Shown piece by piece: positions 25,973-37,703 of a stretch of DNA of 64,000 nt; positions within the stretch are counted from its first letter, which is position 1; the number at the start of each line of letters is the position of its first letter. Origin of the DNA: Apteryx mantelli (Eukaryota; Chordata; Aves; Apterygiformes; Apterygidae). A program made the translations under genes and the position numbers. The notes beneath the pieces were generated by a model. The model had not been told where the DNA came from and did not search any database. It saw only the letters and a list, made by a program, of their open reading frames with translations. Where the stretch lies: positions 12,803,001 to 12,867,000 of the forward strand of contig NC_089991.1 in the NCBI RefSeq assembly GCF_036417845.1, read 5' to 3'.

Positions 25973-28900
25973 TCTGTCTGTGTGTATATAAAATGAAAAT
26001 AAAAAATATTATCACACTACCAACACTTCGGGAATTCTGCTGTTATGCCAGATTTCCACAACAGGTCTCAGAAAGACAAAAGAATTCAGGGTTCCAGCAT
26101 ATATTTCCCACCCAGAAAAGCATAAGCAAGTTTTGATATTTATTCTGAACATTATCTCAGCCCCGCACCTTCTCCTTTTCCAGATTACCACCATGCTTTC
26201 CTTGACTTTTTTTTAATCTTTGGTCTCTGGAGTTGATCTGCAATTTCACCTCAGTAAACAAACTGTTTGATATCTTTGTTTCACCATGGAAAGGGTAATA
26301 GGAGGAAGCAGAGAGGAAGGCAAGGAATCTTGGGGAAGGTTCAGTTAGGCTAATAAATCAGGAGTTACTTTGCTGAAACAGAAGAAGATACCCTAAGGAG
26401 TTTCCCAGTTCCATTTGGGGTAAAAGGTACCCATCTTTGCATAACAGAAAATACAAAGCAAATGATTTATGCCCAGTGCCATCATTTACACTTGTGAAAC
26501 GTGAATGGGAAAAAAATCTGCTGAGTGAGAGAGGCACAAATTCTGATGTAGCATGCGTTAGGCTGATTCTGCAGAGGTGTGAATGTCAGCACCACTTGCC
26601 CTCATGAGACGGCATACAACACTTAAAAGATTTTTGTAACTTCTTTTAGCAATGAAGATTAATAAATATTTTCCAGTGGCAATTGCAACATTGCAAAGTG
26701 CAGCAAGTTAACGTAAGATGCTCTGGCCTAGTTACTGTTGTATAAATGGTAACATAAACCACTTTACTCACACCAGTATAGCACCTCTGATGGACCCACT
26801 CAGATCAGGAAATAGTGCATTTCTCCAGCTACCTGTATCATTTTGGAAGAGCCTTAAGATGAACTGAAACTACATAATTCAGTATATGAAAGCCCATGCA
26901 GCTGTTATAATACTTTGGTTATTCCTTCACAATTTAACCAGCTTTCAGATATCAAGAAAAGCGTATTAGAACAGCCCATGTCCACAACATAAAGTTCTCT
27001 TAAAAACTGAATATCTAAGCTCTGGCCCTTTGGCAGAGTTCTTCCACTTCAAACAATATGAATGCAAAAAGTGGGACATCAGGAGCATCTACTGATCTTT
27101 ACCATCATCAGAAATGTCTCACGATGTTTTTCCCCAACAGTGAATCAGACTGCTTCCAAAGAGCAGTATCCCCTGCTTTACTCTCCCCATCACAGCCCAA
27201 GACAGGTTAGGCAAGGATGCTTTCACATAGAACTCCCCACCAGTTCAAGGGGTTAATTTTCCTGTGGGTAAGTTATCTGGGAGGAGAGGGGGAGATTATT
27301 TTCATGTCTCTCCTAGCCCATGACACATTACATGAAGAGTTAAGAGGCTGAGTTCTATTTGCACTTCCATGTGTAAGCAGCAGCGATCACGGATACATTT
27401 CCGCATCTGTTACATTCAGACAAGGAGCCAAAAGAAGATACAGCATCACAAGTTTCTTTGGTTCCCACTGAAGAGCTACCCATTGATTTGATTTACTGCC
27501 TTTTATTTCCAGACAACAGCTTCAAAGATTCCGTAATCAAGCAGCAAATGCAAAGTGAGGCCACGTCTGGTCGTAGGCACGGAGATTTAATGAGAGGACT
27601 GTGATGCTCCGTGTCTCAGCCAAGCTGTTTCTCACCCTCAGTGTTCCAAGTCTTCGCTGTAACTTAACAAAGCCTTTCCTCACTGCACAGCCTATATAAA
27701 TCACTTTGCCTAATTCAATCACCTTGGTAATGAACTATTTTCATGGGGGAGGGAAAGCTATATAGAAGAAAAACGCTCAAACTGTGCAATATCATGAATG
27801 AGCTGCAATTTCTTTTCTCGACTTGTCCAAAGGAAACGCATGTTAACATTCCTATTTTTACCATAAAGAATTATATTGATGCTTGGAAAAATCAGAGCTA
27901 GCCTATTTTTTTCCAAACCCACTGCTGCTGAGGATCCATTCTGTTTACACCCTGTTTTTTATGCTTCCGTTCTTTTTAATAACTACAGGCCACTGACACT
28001 TGATACAAATTTGCACAGGCTTTGCAATTTTAGTTCTTTTCAAGGCATGCAGCAGGTAAAGGCAGCAATGGAAAAATACTGCAAAACTTGTAACCAATAG
28101 CGCTTCAGTGTCTTTGCCTTGGCTAACTGCGGATGCAGAAACTAAATGCCTTGAGAGTCATTAGAACCAACTAATATTTGGATGCTTTAAAGATAAAAGA
28201 GAATTTTGATTCTGATAGTAAAAGCAATCTTGCAATTAAGGCAAAAAAGACTGTGATACAGGAGAACTGGTGTCCTTCTCTGATGTATACCTTTATGAAT
28301 ACTCCCCATGCAAAACAAATGATGTTAATCACTACTGTCTTAGGAATGCCAAGTGATTCCATTCATTAAAGACAGGAGTCACTTGGTTATCACTAGGGAA
28401 AAGCCTCATCAAATGCTGTGATCAAGGTGTGCGTGTGTGACAAACGTTTCCTTCGTGCAGATTTAGCAACGGACAAATGGGCAAAGATGACTATGCCAAA
28501 TTACCTTTGCTGAATCCAATGAACAGTCCACACTAATATCCTTCTCCAACTGGTGAATCAATATCACACAGAAAACAGAAAACAAATTACAGAAATGCCA
28601 TTAATAACCCAGTCCTGCATCAGCTCTCCCTGTGAAATAGAGGGATAAAAGCAAGATGTTTTTATAAGGATCAAACTAATAGCTTAAGTCAATGAATGAT
28701 CAAGTGAATCTCTACAAGTTCACAAGACCACAGTTTTGAACAATAAAATACAATATGGCTGTGTAATAAATCTTTTGCCTAACTACATCTCAAATTCACT
28801 GCTGGCCCCACTGGGGTATGGCTACTTTGGTTGACAGTGCAGCAGCCAGATCTGCCACCCCACATGACTGCAATAATCTTGAAGTGTTGAAGTCCACTAA

Positions 28901-29255
28901 ATTGAACAAGTCAAGGGAACAACAATACTGAAGCACTCCACCAGAGAGAGACCCCTACCAATACAATGCATCTCAGCAGTGCCATCAAACCTGGAGGTAC
29001 CTCAGATCGGGGAAAGACTCTACCTTTTGCTTATACAATGTGAAAGCTCACCCTCTTAAGCAGCACTTTTTGGTGCACTGGAGACTGAGACCATTAGCAA
29101 GGGCAGCTCCACAGATCCCTTCAGAGTCAAAAAACCTTGCCAAAAAGGATGGAGGACCAGATCTTTTTGATTTGCTAAAAGGACAGGGATCCTAAAGGGC
29201 TTCTTTTTATCCTTCAGATGTCTGACATGCAAATATTTCCATTGCCAAAAGCCTT

Positions 29256-29272
29256 AAAAAAAAAAAAAAAAA
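29256..29272. repeat. A17 homopolymer
   Basis: A run of 17 A follows AAAAGCCTT and precedes GCTGCAGC. No retroposon body was recognised next to it. Confidence 0.9.
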
Positions 29273-32200
29273 GCTGCAGCTTGTTTCTTTCACTGCAGAA
29301 AAATGATGCTACTTGATCCTATGAGTGAATTGGGGAACACGAGAGGATGTTTCAGTATCTGGATACATGGACACTGAGGGGTCACTTCAACATTGCTGCC
29401 TGTTATCTGATTTGCTTCTGAGTCTGCTGCCTGTGGTTAGATTTTTTCTCTAAAAGGGTTCCACTTCTTGGTGTCTTCCACACACACTCTTCTGAATCTT
29501 CCAGAAGAATGAAGTAAGGGAGGTATGCCTCTCCCCTACCCGGCCCTTAAAAAAGGGCAACAGAAATGAGGAGGGAAATGTGAATTCCTCTTGATTTGGC
29601 CTGTATGCTTCTATCTCTGTGTGTCTCATAACCTGGTGCCTGATCACCTCGAAATAAATAGAAGGTTCTTTTGTTTTTTTCATTTTAAACAGGCTAGGCA
29701 CATTTTAGAAGAGCTCAGTTTCCTGCAGCATGCGAGTCTTGCTGAGGCAGGAGCTATGGGCTTCACACAGCCAAGAACTAAGACACTGTTTCCCCAACAC
29801 ATACTTGATGTTCAGCACCCGAAAAGTCCCAGCAAGACTGGCTGCAAGGGCAACTTCAGCTTATTTTTCATTCTCATGATAGTGGATGTGAAGGTTTTAT
29901 TGGCCAAGACCTTGGAAAGAAACAGTACTTCTGGGTTCTTTGGGATTCCCTGGTAATTATGCTGTATAGGTCAGAAAATAATTAACTTGTGACCTGCAAC
30001 TGAAGCTTCTAATGGAAATAGCAGTGTATTTTCTCTAGAGCTACATGGTGCATGCCTGCTTTCTTACTAGCTACCCTCCCAACAGTACATAAATTAAAAC
30101 AGTGACAAGTACATGATATGCAGCAAGACTACTCACAGCTCAAGTCAAGTGTCATTACATGAAATATGAGACATTGAAAAATATTAATAAATCGGCACTG
30201 CTATGGGGAAAAAATGACCATCCATTCATTTTAATTCCTCTTCCTTGGGTATTACTGCCTTGACCTGATTCGTGCACCTGACACAAGGAACAAAGGCACT
30301 CACCAGAAGACCTGAATGCTGTTCTCAGTAAACTCTTGACCTGACCTTCTGCAAACATACAGTTTGTCATGAACTCATTCTAGCACAGGACTTAACACTA
30401 CTTGCCAAAGAATCTACCATCACAGATTGGTTATCACTATACTTACAGGGGCTGTGTTTCCACCTACGAGAAATCAATACAGCCCCTAATCTGCTTCCAA
30501 AGAAATCTATTGCCCAGGAGCGTGAAGGTCAAGGACAACCTATACAACTGCTCTTTTTGCAGAGAATGATATCAGGTAGGAATCTTCAGATTTAAGATAT
30601 TCAGCATACAGTAGAACATGAGAACACTGGTAGAAACAGGACAGTAGATGGAGATGCACCATATGGACACTTCAGATGGCCACTTGCACATTCTGTGGGG
30701 AAGGAGGAGGACACGGAGGCGTGGACATTTCTGTACAGGATGCTTCTACCTGACCATTACACACACTTTATGAGAACACACAGGAATATTTTCTGGTGTT
30801 ATTTTACCAATAATACGAGAAAAATTATGTCCCAGGCTCTTGAGTTGCTAGGAAAATTGTATTTAGTTGAACTGTCCTACCCAAAAATAGTTTATTATAG
30901 ATAGAAGTTAACTAAATAGGATTTTACTTTACTGAACCCTTTGTAAAATTCCCGATGCAACTTTAATTTCAAATCTGGATTTCTTTTGTTCAGTATCAAA
31001 AAGGTAAGCAGTGCTGCTCTAGCAGTTTGAATCTCTGTCTTTGGAAGCACAATCCAAGTTCTTGGGGAGCTATTTCCTCATTAGCCATTCTCCAAAGAAC
31101 AAACTGACAATAATAGATTTAGTATTCCCAAGACATGCTGAGTCCACTTCACTACTATGCTAGCCACGTGTTCTCTGAAAATCCTGTAATTTATTTGGGA
31201 AAAGAAGGTAGTGTGTGTGCATGTTTTATTTTCAGCTTGGGAGATTGTTTACTCCATATATATATTTATTATCAGAATTTTTATTTTAAAAAGGCAAGCA
31301 AAGAAACTGAAAATGGTCCTACTAGCTATAAAATCCAGAGGTGAAAAACAGATCAAGAACGGAGTTAGACTGCAATTGTGAATGAGGCTTTAGGTGAAAT
31401 CTCAGTGGAGGGGCATATTCATTCAGCCACAAAGTGACTCAAAGGCCTGCCAAGTTCCTCATGTCTTTAAGAGATACTTAGGACCAACTGTCAAAAATAA
31501 AATGAAGGCACAGACTGTCAGGAACATCTAAAGATTCTTTTTTTTCCCACAGAGAGGACAAGAAATTCACTTGCATACTCTAAGGGGAAGGGATCAGACA
31601 GGAACATCGCGAAGGAAGAGTAAAACTCTGAACTGGACTAGGAGAACATATTCCCTGATGCTTATAGCTAGAAAAATGACGAAGAAAGAAAAGAATATAG
31701 TTAGAAAGTGGGCTTTTTCAGCCACAGAGGACTTGACTTCACTGACAGATATCTCACCTGAATATACACTACTCCACACACACAACTTTTTCGTAAGGTG
31801 TCCCCAAATTTTAGCTAAGTGAGAAACAGAAGCTGGAAGCATTCTGCATGCTTCCCATGGCTCATGCTGCATACCCTGAAAAGGCCCCAACTTGATCCTT
31901 CCTACCAGAAAAGGCCTACCTTTTCTCTAGTGAAGTCTGAGCAAATACAAGGAATCAAGAGAAGAGAAAGAGACTCACGACTCTCAGACACATTTTAGTA
32001 ACTCCTTTTGGGTCAGACCCAGCCTTTCACTGGTAATTAATTAATAGCAAGTAAGAATCTAGTGTTGCTTATTCATCACCTACTCCTCTTTGAAGAATGA
32101 AATTCTGTGAAAGCCACAGAGGTGGAAATTGGGCTGTTGGGAAAGGAGATAGTGCTGGGCATACCATGACCTCCCTGCCTCCTGCCCACCCAGCAACACA

Positions 32201-34040
32201 TGACAGCAGTTCCTTCTCCTTGAACAGCCATAGTGGTAGCTTGCAGCTACCTTCAAGGTCATAACCAGTACCACTCTGGTAAGTCTCATTTCTAATTTTG
32301 TTAGCTCTCATGCTCAAAGAGCCCACAGCAAAAAGAGGTATTGCACAAATTCTTTATTGTGTCCCTGTCCTCATCTCCCTCTACAGCTGCAACTCATCCT
32401 GCCAGCCACCAAACGGCCCATTCTTGACTACAGTCATATCCTATTTCTGACAATCCCCATTTTCAAAACAGCTATCCACACTATCACAGAAGATTACAAT
32501 CTCATAATGGAAACACACATCAGAAGCCAGCTATCTCTGAAACAACAGGAAGTCAGCTGTCCATCTACCTAAAACACTAAAGAACAAGTGCAGAGAAACA
32601 AAAAACCTATCAAGTGCACAGAGTCTGAAATCATCAGTACTAACTGAAAAGTTCTCATCACAAGGAAAAACAAAAACAAATTCAAATTCACCTACAGAGA
32701 AGACAGTCATGAGATTATTACAGTAAGACAAACTCAAGATCTATTCTTTCTCATACAACAAACATCCTCAGCGCAAATCCTGCAACCCCAGACACATTCA
32801 TTCCATTGAGGTAGGCCCAGAACTACACAGAATTTGGTCTCATCTATTGGCTGTTGTGCCAGTGAGACGTCACTGTCGGCTGCAACATCTAAAATGTTGA
32901 CTGTCCCCAGAAAGCTTAGATGTAAACACTGTCCTCTTAAGTAAGTCACCAGAAGACATTTTATCCTACCCTAGTTACCCCACAATAACCATCTCCGTGG
33001 GATCTTATACATCCTCTGAAGACTAATGAAAAGAATCCATCAGTCACAGCCAGGAAAGAAAATAATGATGCAGAAGCTTCCCAGACAACTGTACCCACGC
33101 TGAGTTTACAACACTCCTCCACTTTGAATCAAGCTAACAAAAACACCAACAAAAGTGAACAAGCAGCAGATAAATCTAACTATTAGAGCTTCATTTGACA
33201 TTAAGACGAATTACCTAGAATTCTGCTATTTGTACAAGTGCCACCAGGGAAAGATATTTTATAAACGCCTTTCAAAACCATTTGGAGTCTGCCAGAAAAA
33301 TAAGAGACCTGGCAAGTAAACCCTCCCAAAATCACAAAACACTGCAGCAAAACCAAACAAAGTGCTAAAACCGAATCTAAGAGTAAGCAAGGACAGATCG
33401 AGGGAGAAAAGTGCTGCCCACCAGTTCCTGATGACAAAGATTACTTACACTAGTGTTGAGAAAACTGAATTCCAGCTGTTATTAGATCTTCTCCACACCA
33501 GGTTTCCAATCTATCTGCCCTTACCTTCTGAGAGGGCAAAAAAAGATCAAAACCAGGCATTGCCCAGAGCCAGTCTGTGTAATTGCACCATGGACCTCCC
33601 CGTAGATGGGTTTCAGTACTGGTTGTCCAGCTGGCTGGCTGTTTCCTGAATCACCCGGTTTAAATCAGAGAATGGGAACTCCAGGGACCCAGAGCCACCA
33701 CTGACCAAGGTCCCCCACATTTAAGAAGCACATACATGGCTCTGTACCAAGACAGGCAGGCAACAACTACCCTGTCACCAGGTGGAGATACAAGAGCATA
33801 TGGTCCAGAGGCAAATGAACCCTGTCAGAAAAGGGGAACAGACACAGAAAGCTTTTATCCAGAACATGTTCCTCTCCCAATCACAGCAAAACACAGAAGG
33901 CAGAAGATGCAGGTACTTTTAGGGTTTTCGTGATAAGACATGCATAACTAGCATCCTTTAAATTCACATCTGTTTTGGTTTTACTCCCTGATCTAAATTG
34001 TCTTTGATGCCTAGACCTGATCTGAACAAGTGCTGCAAGC

Positions 34041-34092
34041 CTTCTTTGCCTCAGTTTCCCCACAAGTCAAACAAAACAAATAATACTCTTAT
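34041..34092 (-). mobile_element. MIR-like SINE fragment, minus orientation
   Basis: The plus strand reads TTTGCCTCAGTTTCCCCACA and then AGTCAAACAAAACAAATAATA, the reverse of the MIR GAGGCAAA / GGGGAAACTGAGG segment followed by the A/T-rich TAAAATGGGGATAATAATA zone. It is strongly diverged and short. Confidence 0.55.
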
Positions 34093-35813
34093 TTCTTTCC
34101 AGTAGCAATAAGTGTTCAAAGACCAGCAGACAAAAGTCCCCAAGCCCACACAAATCACTAACTGTGGCACTGGCACCAATAGGAGAGAAAACAGAAAAGC
34201 AGATAAATCCCTCCCCTGAGAAAAACAGTTTTGAGTTCCTTCAGCGGCAATGACTGTGAAGCATCATTGTGTTACACAGAGAGCCACCTGCTTCCTTGCT
34301 CATACACACAGTCACTCCCCTCCCCTAAACACAAGGCAATGCAAAAAGACTACATGGGGAGAAAAGGAAACAAGTCCAAATTCTTTTGACATGAAGAACA
34401 TCAGAAACCAAGGCAGAAACTGCATGAGAGAGATCTCTCACAAAGTTCATTTCTAAGGGAGCCAGTGGGTTAAGCAGCATCTAGATTTAACCTACAGATG
34501 CCAAGAAATGATTCTACCTCTTGCCCCTGGTCTCCCTTCTTGGTACAAATGCAGGGAAACACCATTTCCCTCCCGCTGTGCAGATCCTGCCAGTATTCCC
34601 AGTTTGGAGCTCTTCCTCGGGGCTGTCAGCACGGGGTGGGGAGGGGGAACGACAGTGACAGCAGCTCATCCATGTGGGGATAAATATGAGAACAAAAAGT
34701 ACAGTGAGGAGCCAGCAAGCAGTACACTCTGCATGGAGCCACATCCCCAAGAGTCACCACGAGTTCAAATCAGAGCCTATTGTTAATCTAGCTAGACACT
34801 GAGACTCAGTAGCCACAGTAAGTCAGACTAATCTCCTTCTCTAAAAATGACTAGAAGCCAAGCAAGTCTTTCCTACCCTTTTCTTTTGAATGATACAACC
34901 CAAACAATAGTTCTGTCCCATTACCATGCTAAACAAACATACTGCTTTAAAACAAATACATACAGGATCAAAAGCATCAGGTCAATTTTGGCACCACAAT
35001 AAGGTCTTCTGAAATACAGCTCAAACTGAAAAGAAAGGCTTGGCTAATTGCTAGTCTGTCTATAGCAGTGGTGGGGCAAGCAGTCCCTTCCCCCAAACAT
35101 GGGAAAGCAGCTAAAAAGGGGTTAAAAGACTTTTTCTTTGCCCTGGGGCAGTTTTACAGAGCAGGTGACAAGTAAACAATGCACAACTTAAGGAAAAAAA
35201 ATCCCATTACACTGGGACAAGAGAGAAGAAAGAAACCCTAGATGAATTAGAAGAGTTAAATTTTTATTTCAATTCTCAGAAATCAATCAGAAGCCAAGCA
35301 GAGTGAAAGAGCCCTGCTAACCAACACTGTGGCTATAGAGCACATTCCTTCCCCCGAGCCCTCCACGCTCAGCACTCTGTGAGGTGCTGGGGCTGCAATA
35401 GGAAACTGCTAAATGCTCCTTACCTGCTCCAGCCTTGGTAGCTCTGGTGTTTGCCAAATCTCTTTGTAAAAACAAAGGAAAAAAGATAAAATAAAATAAA
35501 TTTAAAAATAATTCTTACAAACCAACAGCAGCACACAGCAACTGCTAGTCAAGCAAATCTTCCAAGAGATGGAGACTTAAGGCATGTTAGGCTTGCCATG
35601 TCAAGGGAGACGATTTCAGAGACTTCTTAAAAAGACAGTGACTTGGGTTAAAAAACCTAAAATAAGCCAAAAACGTATCAGCACTTTAAAGGTTAACAGC
35701 CTCTGCTGAACAACATGCCTTTATCCAACCACGTCCTAGAGTACTTTTTTCAGCCCTAAGACCAATGAGCACAGCTAAGAGGAGGGCCTTGGGATGCCGG
35801 AGAGACTGGGTTA

Positions 35814-35866
35814 CCCCCCTCCCCTCTCCTTCCCTCTCTTCCACCTCCCCCTTCTCTTTTTTTTTT
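35814..35866. repeat. Polypyrimidine tract (about 53 nt) upstream of GLRA1
   Basis: CCCCCCTCCCCTCTCCTTCC, CTCTCTTCCACCTCCCCC and TTCTCTTTTTTTTTT form an almost uninterrupted C/T run with a single A, then AGTTTAG. It lies about 900 bp before the GLRA1 start codon. Such tracts can form triplex DNA. The TTTTTTTTAG end also resembles a splice acceptor, but nothing follows that looks like an exon. Confidence 0.8.
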
Positions 35867-36399
35867 AGTTTAGTAAATTAATGCAGCAAGAAACTCCCAA
35901 GATCTGGCGAGTCCTGACAGGGGAGAGAGGGCAGAGGGGAAATGAAATGCATTAGGAGGACACACAGCCACTTTCTTTTTGAGCGCAATGGGAGTGCTTC
36001 CCAAGAAACTTCCCCTTTGCTCCTCTCCGCTTTAGCCCTAAGCAATGGGACACCTTTCCTACAGCAGCAATAACTTATTCAAAAGGAAAATAGCCCAGGA
36101 AGCAGGAATCAACAGCAGCCAAACAGCGGGCAGAAAAGCAACACAACCGGCACTGCAGCACGGCTCCACACTGACAAATTCCTGTGGATGTAATTAGGAA
36201 GACACCCCGGCTAGCAGCAGAGATTAAAGTCCTGGGTTGTTGAGGGCCCCCTACACCTCCTACTCCCGCCACACCAATGGCAAACCTACATCCCCTGCAT
36301 CTCCCTCAGTCGCCAGCCTGATGTCCGGAGCAGGATCCTGCTGAAGGGAGATTTCAGTGCGAGAAGCCTGATCCTCCAGCCCCGAGCATTACTGCAGTG

Positions 36400-36773
36400 G
36401 CGGTAGCACAGACAGAGAGGAGGGACGAGCCAAGGCAGCCCCGGAGCGGAGCCGCTCCGCAGGAGCCCGCGGAGTGCCGCGCAGCACCGCTGCCCAGGGT
36501 GCTGACCGGAGGCGCCTGCCTCGGCGCTGCCCAGGGTGCTGACCGGAGGCGCCTGCCTCGGCGCTGCCCAGGGTGCCGACCGGAGGCGCCTGCCTCGGCG
36601 CTGCCCAGGGTGCCGACCGGAGGCGCCTGCCTCGGCGCTGCCCACCGCCCAAGCCTGCCTTGAGAAGAGTGGCTCGCTTCCCTTACCATTTCTCCCCAAG
36701 TGCCGTTTACTTTATTGGCCAACCCCACCGGCCCACCCCTTGCGGAGTACAAAAAGAGGAGAGAGCTGGAAAA
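36400..36773 (+). promoter_or_regulatory. GLRA1: CpG-rich 5' flank / probable 5' UTR and promoter of GLRA1
   Basis: The sequence turns sharply GC- and CpG-rich from about 36400 and stays so to exon 1, with moderate GC continuing to about 37100. Between the tandem repeat and the ATG there is an inverted CCAAT box (ATTGG at 36714-36718) followed by C-rich CACC/CCCACCCC motifs. There is no clear TATA box at a useful spacing; TACAAAAAG near 36748 is a weak candidate only. CpG-island promoters without TATA are common for vertebrate genes. The exact transcription start is inferred to lie within or just before this block. No upstream ATG occurs here on the + strand. Confidence 0.6.
36489..36644 (+). 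repeat. GC-rich minisatellite, 37-bp unit, 4 copies plus 8-bp partial copy
   Basis: Four head-to-tail copies start at 36489, 36526, 36563 and 36600, with an 8-bp fifth start at 36637. The unit begins GCTGCCCAGGGTGC, then T or C, and ends GCCTGCCTCGGC. Copies 1 and 2 have T at position 15, copies 3 and 4 have C; otherwise they look identical, which suggests recent expansion or homogenisation. The unit length is not a multiple of three, so any reading frame through it cycles through all three frames. It ends about 130 bp before the GLRA1 start codon, within the CpG-rich 5' region. Confidence 0.92.
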
Positions 36774-36829
36774 ATGTGCAACGTCAACGCACTCGGAGTC
36801 TACGTGTGGGAGACAATCGTTTTCTTCAG
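36774..36829 (+). CDS. GLRA1: GLRA1 exon 1 coding part: start codon and signal peptide
   Basis: The exon encodes MCNVNALGVYVWETIVFF plus two bases of the next serine codon. The W-E-T-I-V-F-F-S block matches the end of the alpha-1 signal peptide hydrophobic core; the first residues differ from the mammalian M-Y-S-F-N-T-L-R-L. The ATG is preceded by AAAA, so -3 is A, a favourable context, although +4 is T. The open frame continues upstream, but no ATG occurs on the + strand between about 36322 and this one, so this is the only sensible start. The exon ends TTCAG and is followed by the donor GTAAGG at 36830. The 5' UTR and transcription start cannot be placed from sequence alone. The signal peptide directs the subunit to the endoplasmic reticulum. 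Confidence 0.93.
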
Positions 36830-37065
36830 GTAAGGCTCGTATTCGCGGGAGGAGTGTGTGCGCACCGGGCACTGCCTGGCTGGACCACCTTGGCCATTCA
36901 GGGTACAGCCCGCAGATATGGCTTCAGCATTAGCCCAGCGGCATTCCGCCTTTCTTAAGCTGCCTTTTCGTCTCTTCTTGGTTGCCCGGGACTGACTATT
37001 ATAGAGCCCCAGGCTCGGGACTTTCCGCAGCTTTAGGAGTTACTCCGTTTAATTAGCACTGCAAT

Positions 37066-37086
37066 CTTGCTAACCGCAGTGCTGAA
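37066..37086 (-). promoter_or_regulatory. Weak RE1/NRSE-like motif in the start of GLRA1 intron 1
   Basis: The minus strand reads TTCAGCACTGCGGTTAGC and then AAG. Against the 21-bp RE1 consensus (TTCAGCACCACGGACAG then C-G-C-C) 14 positions match, including the first eight and CGG, but position 9 and the A-C of GGACAG do not. It lies about 240 bp inside intron 1. REST regulation would make sense for a neuron-specific receptor gene, but the match is below what is normally accepted. Confidence 0.2.
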
Positions 37087-37688
37087 AACACCGACCCCGG
37101 CTGGTTGTAAAGTGACAACTAGTGGTGGCTGGGAATGCTGCACTTGAATTTGCCCGGGTAAATATCCCTTCCTCACCCCCCTCCCCATCCTCAGATTGCA
37201 GGTTAAGGTGAATTCTGTGGGATGTTTTCACTGCTCAATTTTGTTATCCTGAGAAATCGTGAGCTTCCTTTTTAAGGAGGGCTCACCCCATCTCACCAGC
37301 CTGCTATGTCTACAAGCACTGAAAGCACAGAAATAGTCACCTTCCTTCCCAACTTTGTTTCTCTTTCCCACAGTTTTCAAAACCCTTCCCTTGCTAAACC
37401 TAAACAAAAACCAAAGGGGATGGCAGGACCATTTTTGTGATTATATCCATTATCGAGCAGCTGTATTTTGACTCTAGTTTAGATGCATTCAGTTTCTCAT
37501 TAAGGGCTTAAGAGAAGGAACAGGGTTTTTGTTTTTAATTTAAAGAAGTGTTTCTTGTCCATGTCTCCTTGTAATGCTTTTATTAGATACACAAAGGAAA
37601 ATATCAAAAGGTGGAAAGTAGAAGCTCTTCTGTATCTACATGAATAATGAAGTCTGGGGTAGTGATAGACATCAGATACATGCAACTG

Positions 37689-37703
37689 AAAAAAAAAAAA
37701 AAA
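37689..37703. repeat. A15 homopolymer
   Basis: A 15-A run lies in GLRA1 intron 1 after TGCAACTG. No retroposon body is visible. Confidence 0.85.

Larger units (their letters stand above)
25973..36399. other. Upstream intergenic DNA next to GLRA1, no gene recognised
   Basis: This block holds the A17 run at 29256, the MIR-like piece at 34041 and the pyrimidine tract at 35814. ORFs up to 121 codons (29591-29956) show no recognisable family. From about 35300 GC content rises gradually towards the GLRA1 CpG-rich region. Regulatory elements of GLRA1 may lie here, but none could be defined from sequence alone. Confidence 0.6.

Noticed and set aside
29811..29831. RE1 left half-site TTCAGCACC
   Set aside because: The right half (CGAAAAGTCCC) does not fit GGACAGCGCC. 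A nine-base match alone is expected by chance in this length.
36354..36872. 172-codon minus-strand ORF across the GLRA1 5' region
   Set aside because: It owes its length to the GC-rich 37-bp tandem repeat, which has few stop codons in any frame. The protein is a periodic Ala/Gly/Arg/Pro string, and it overlaps exon 1 of GLRA1 antisense.
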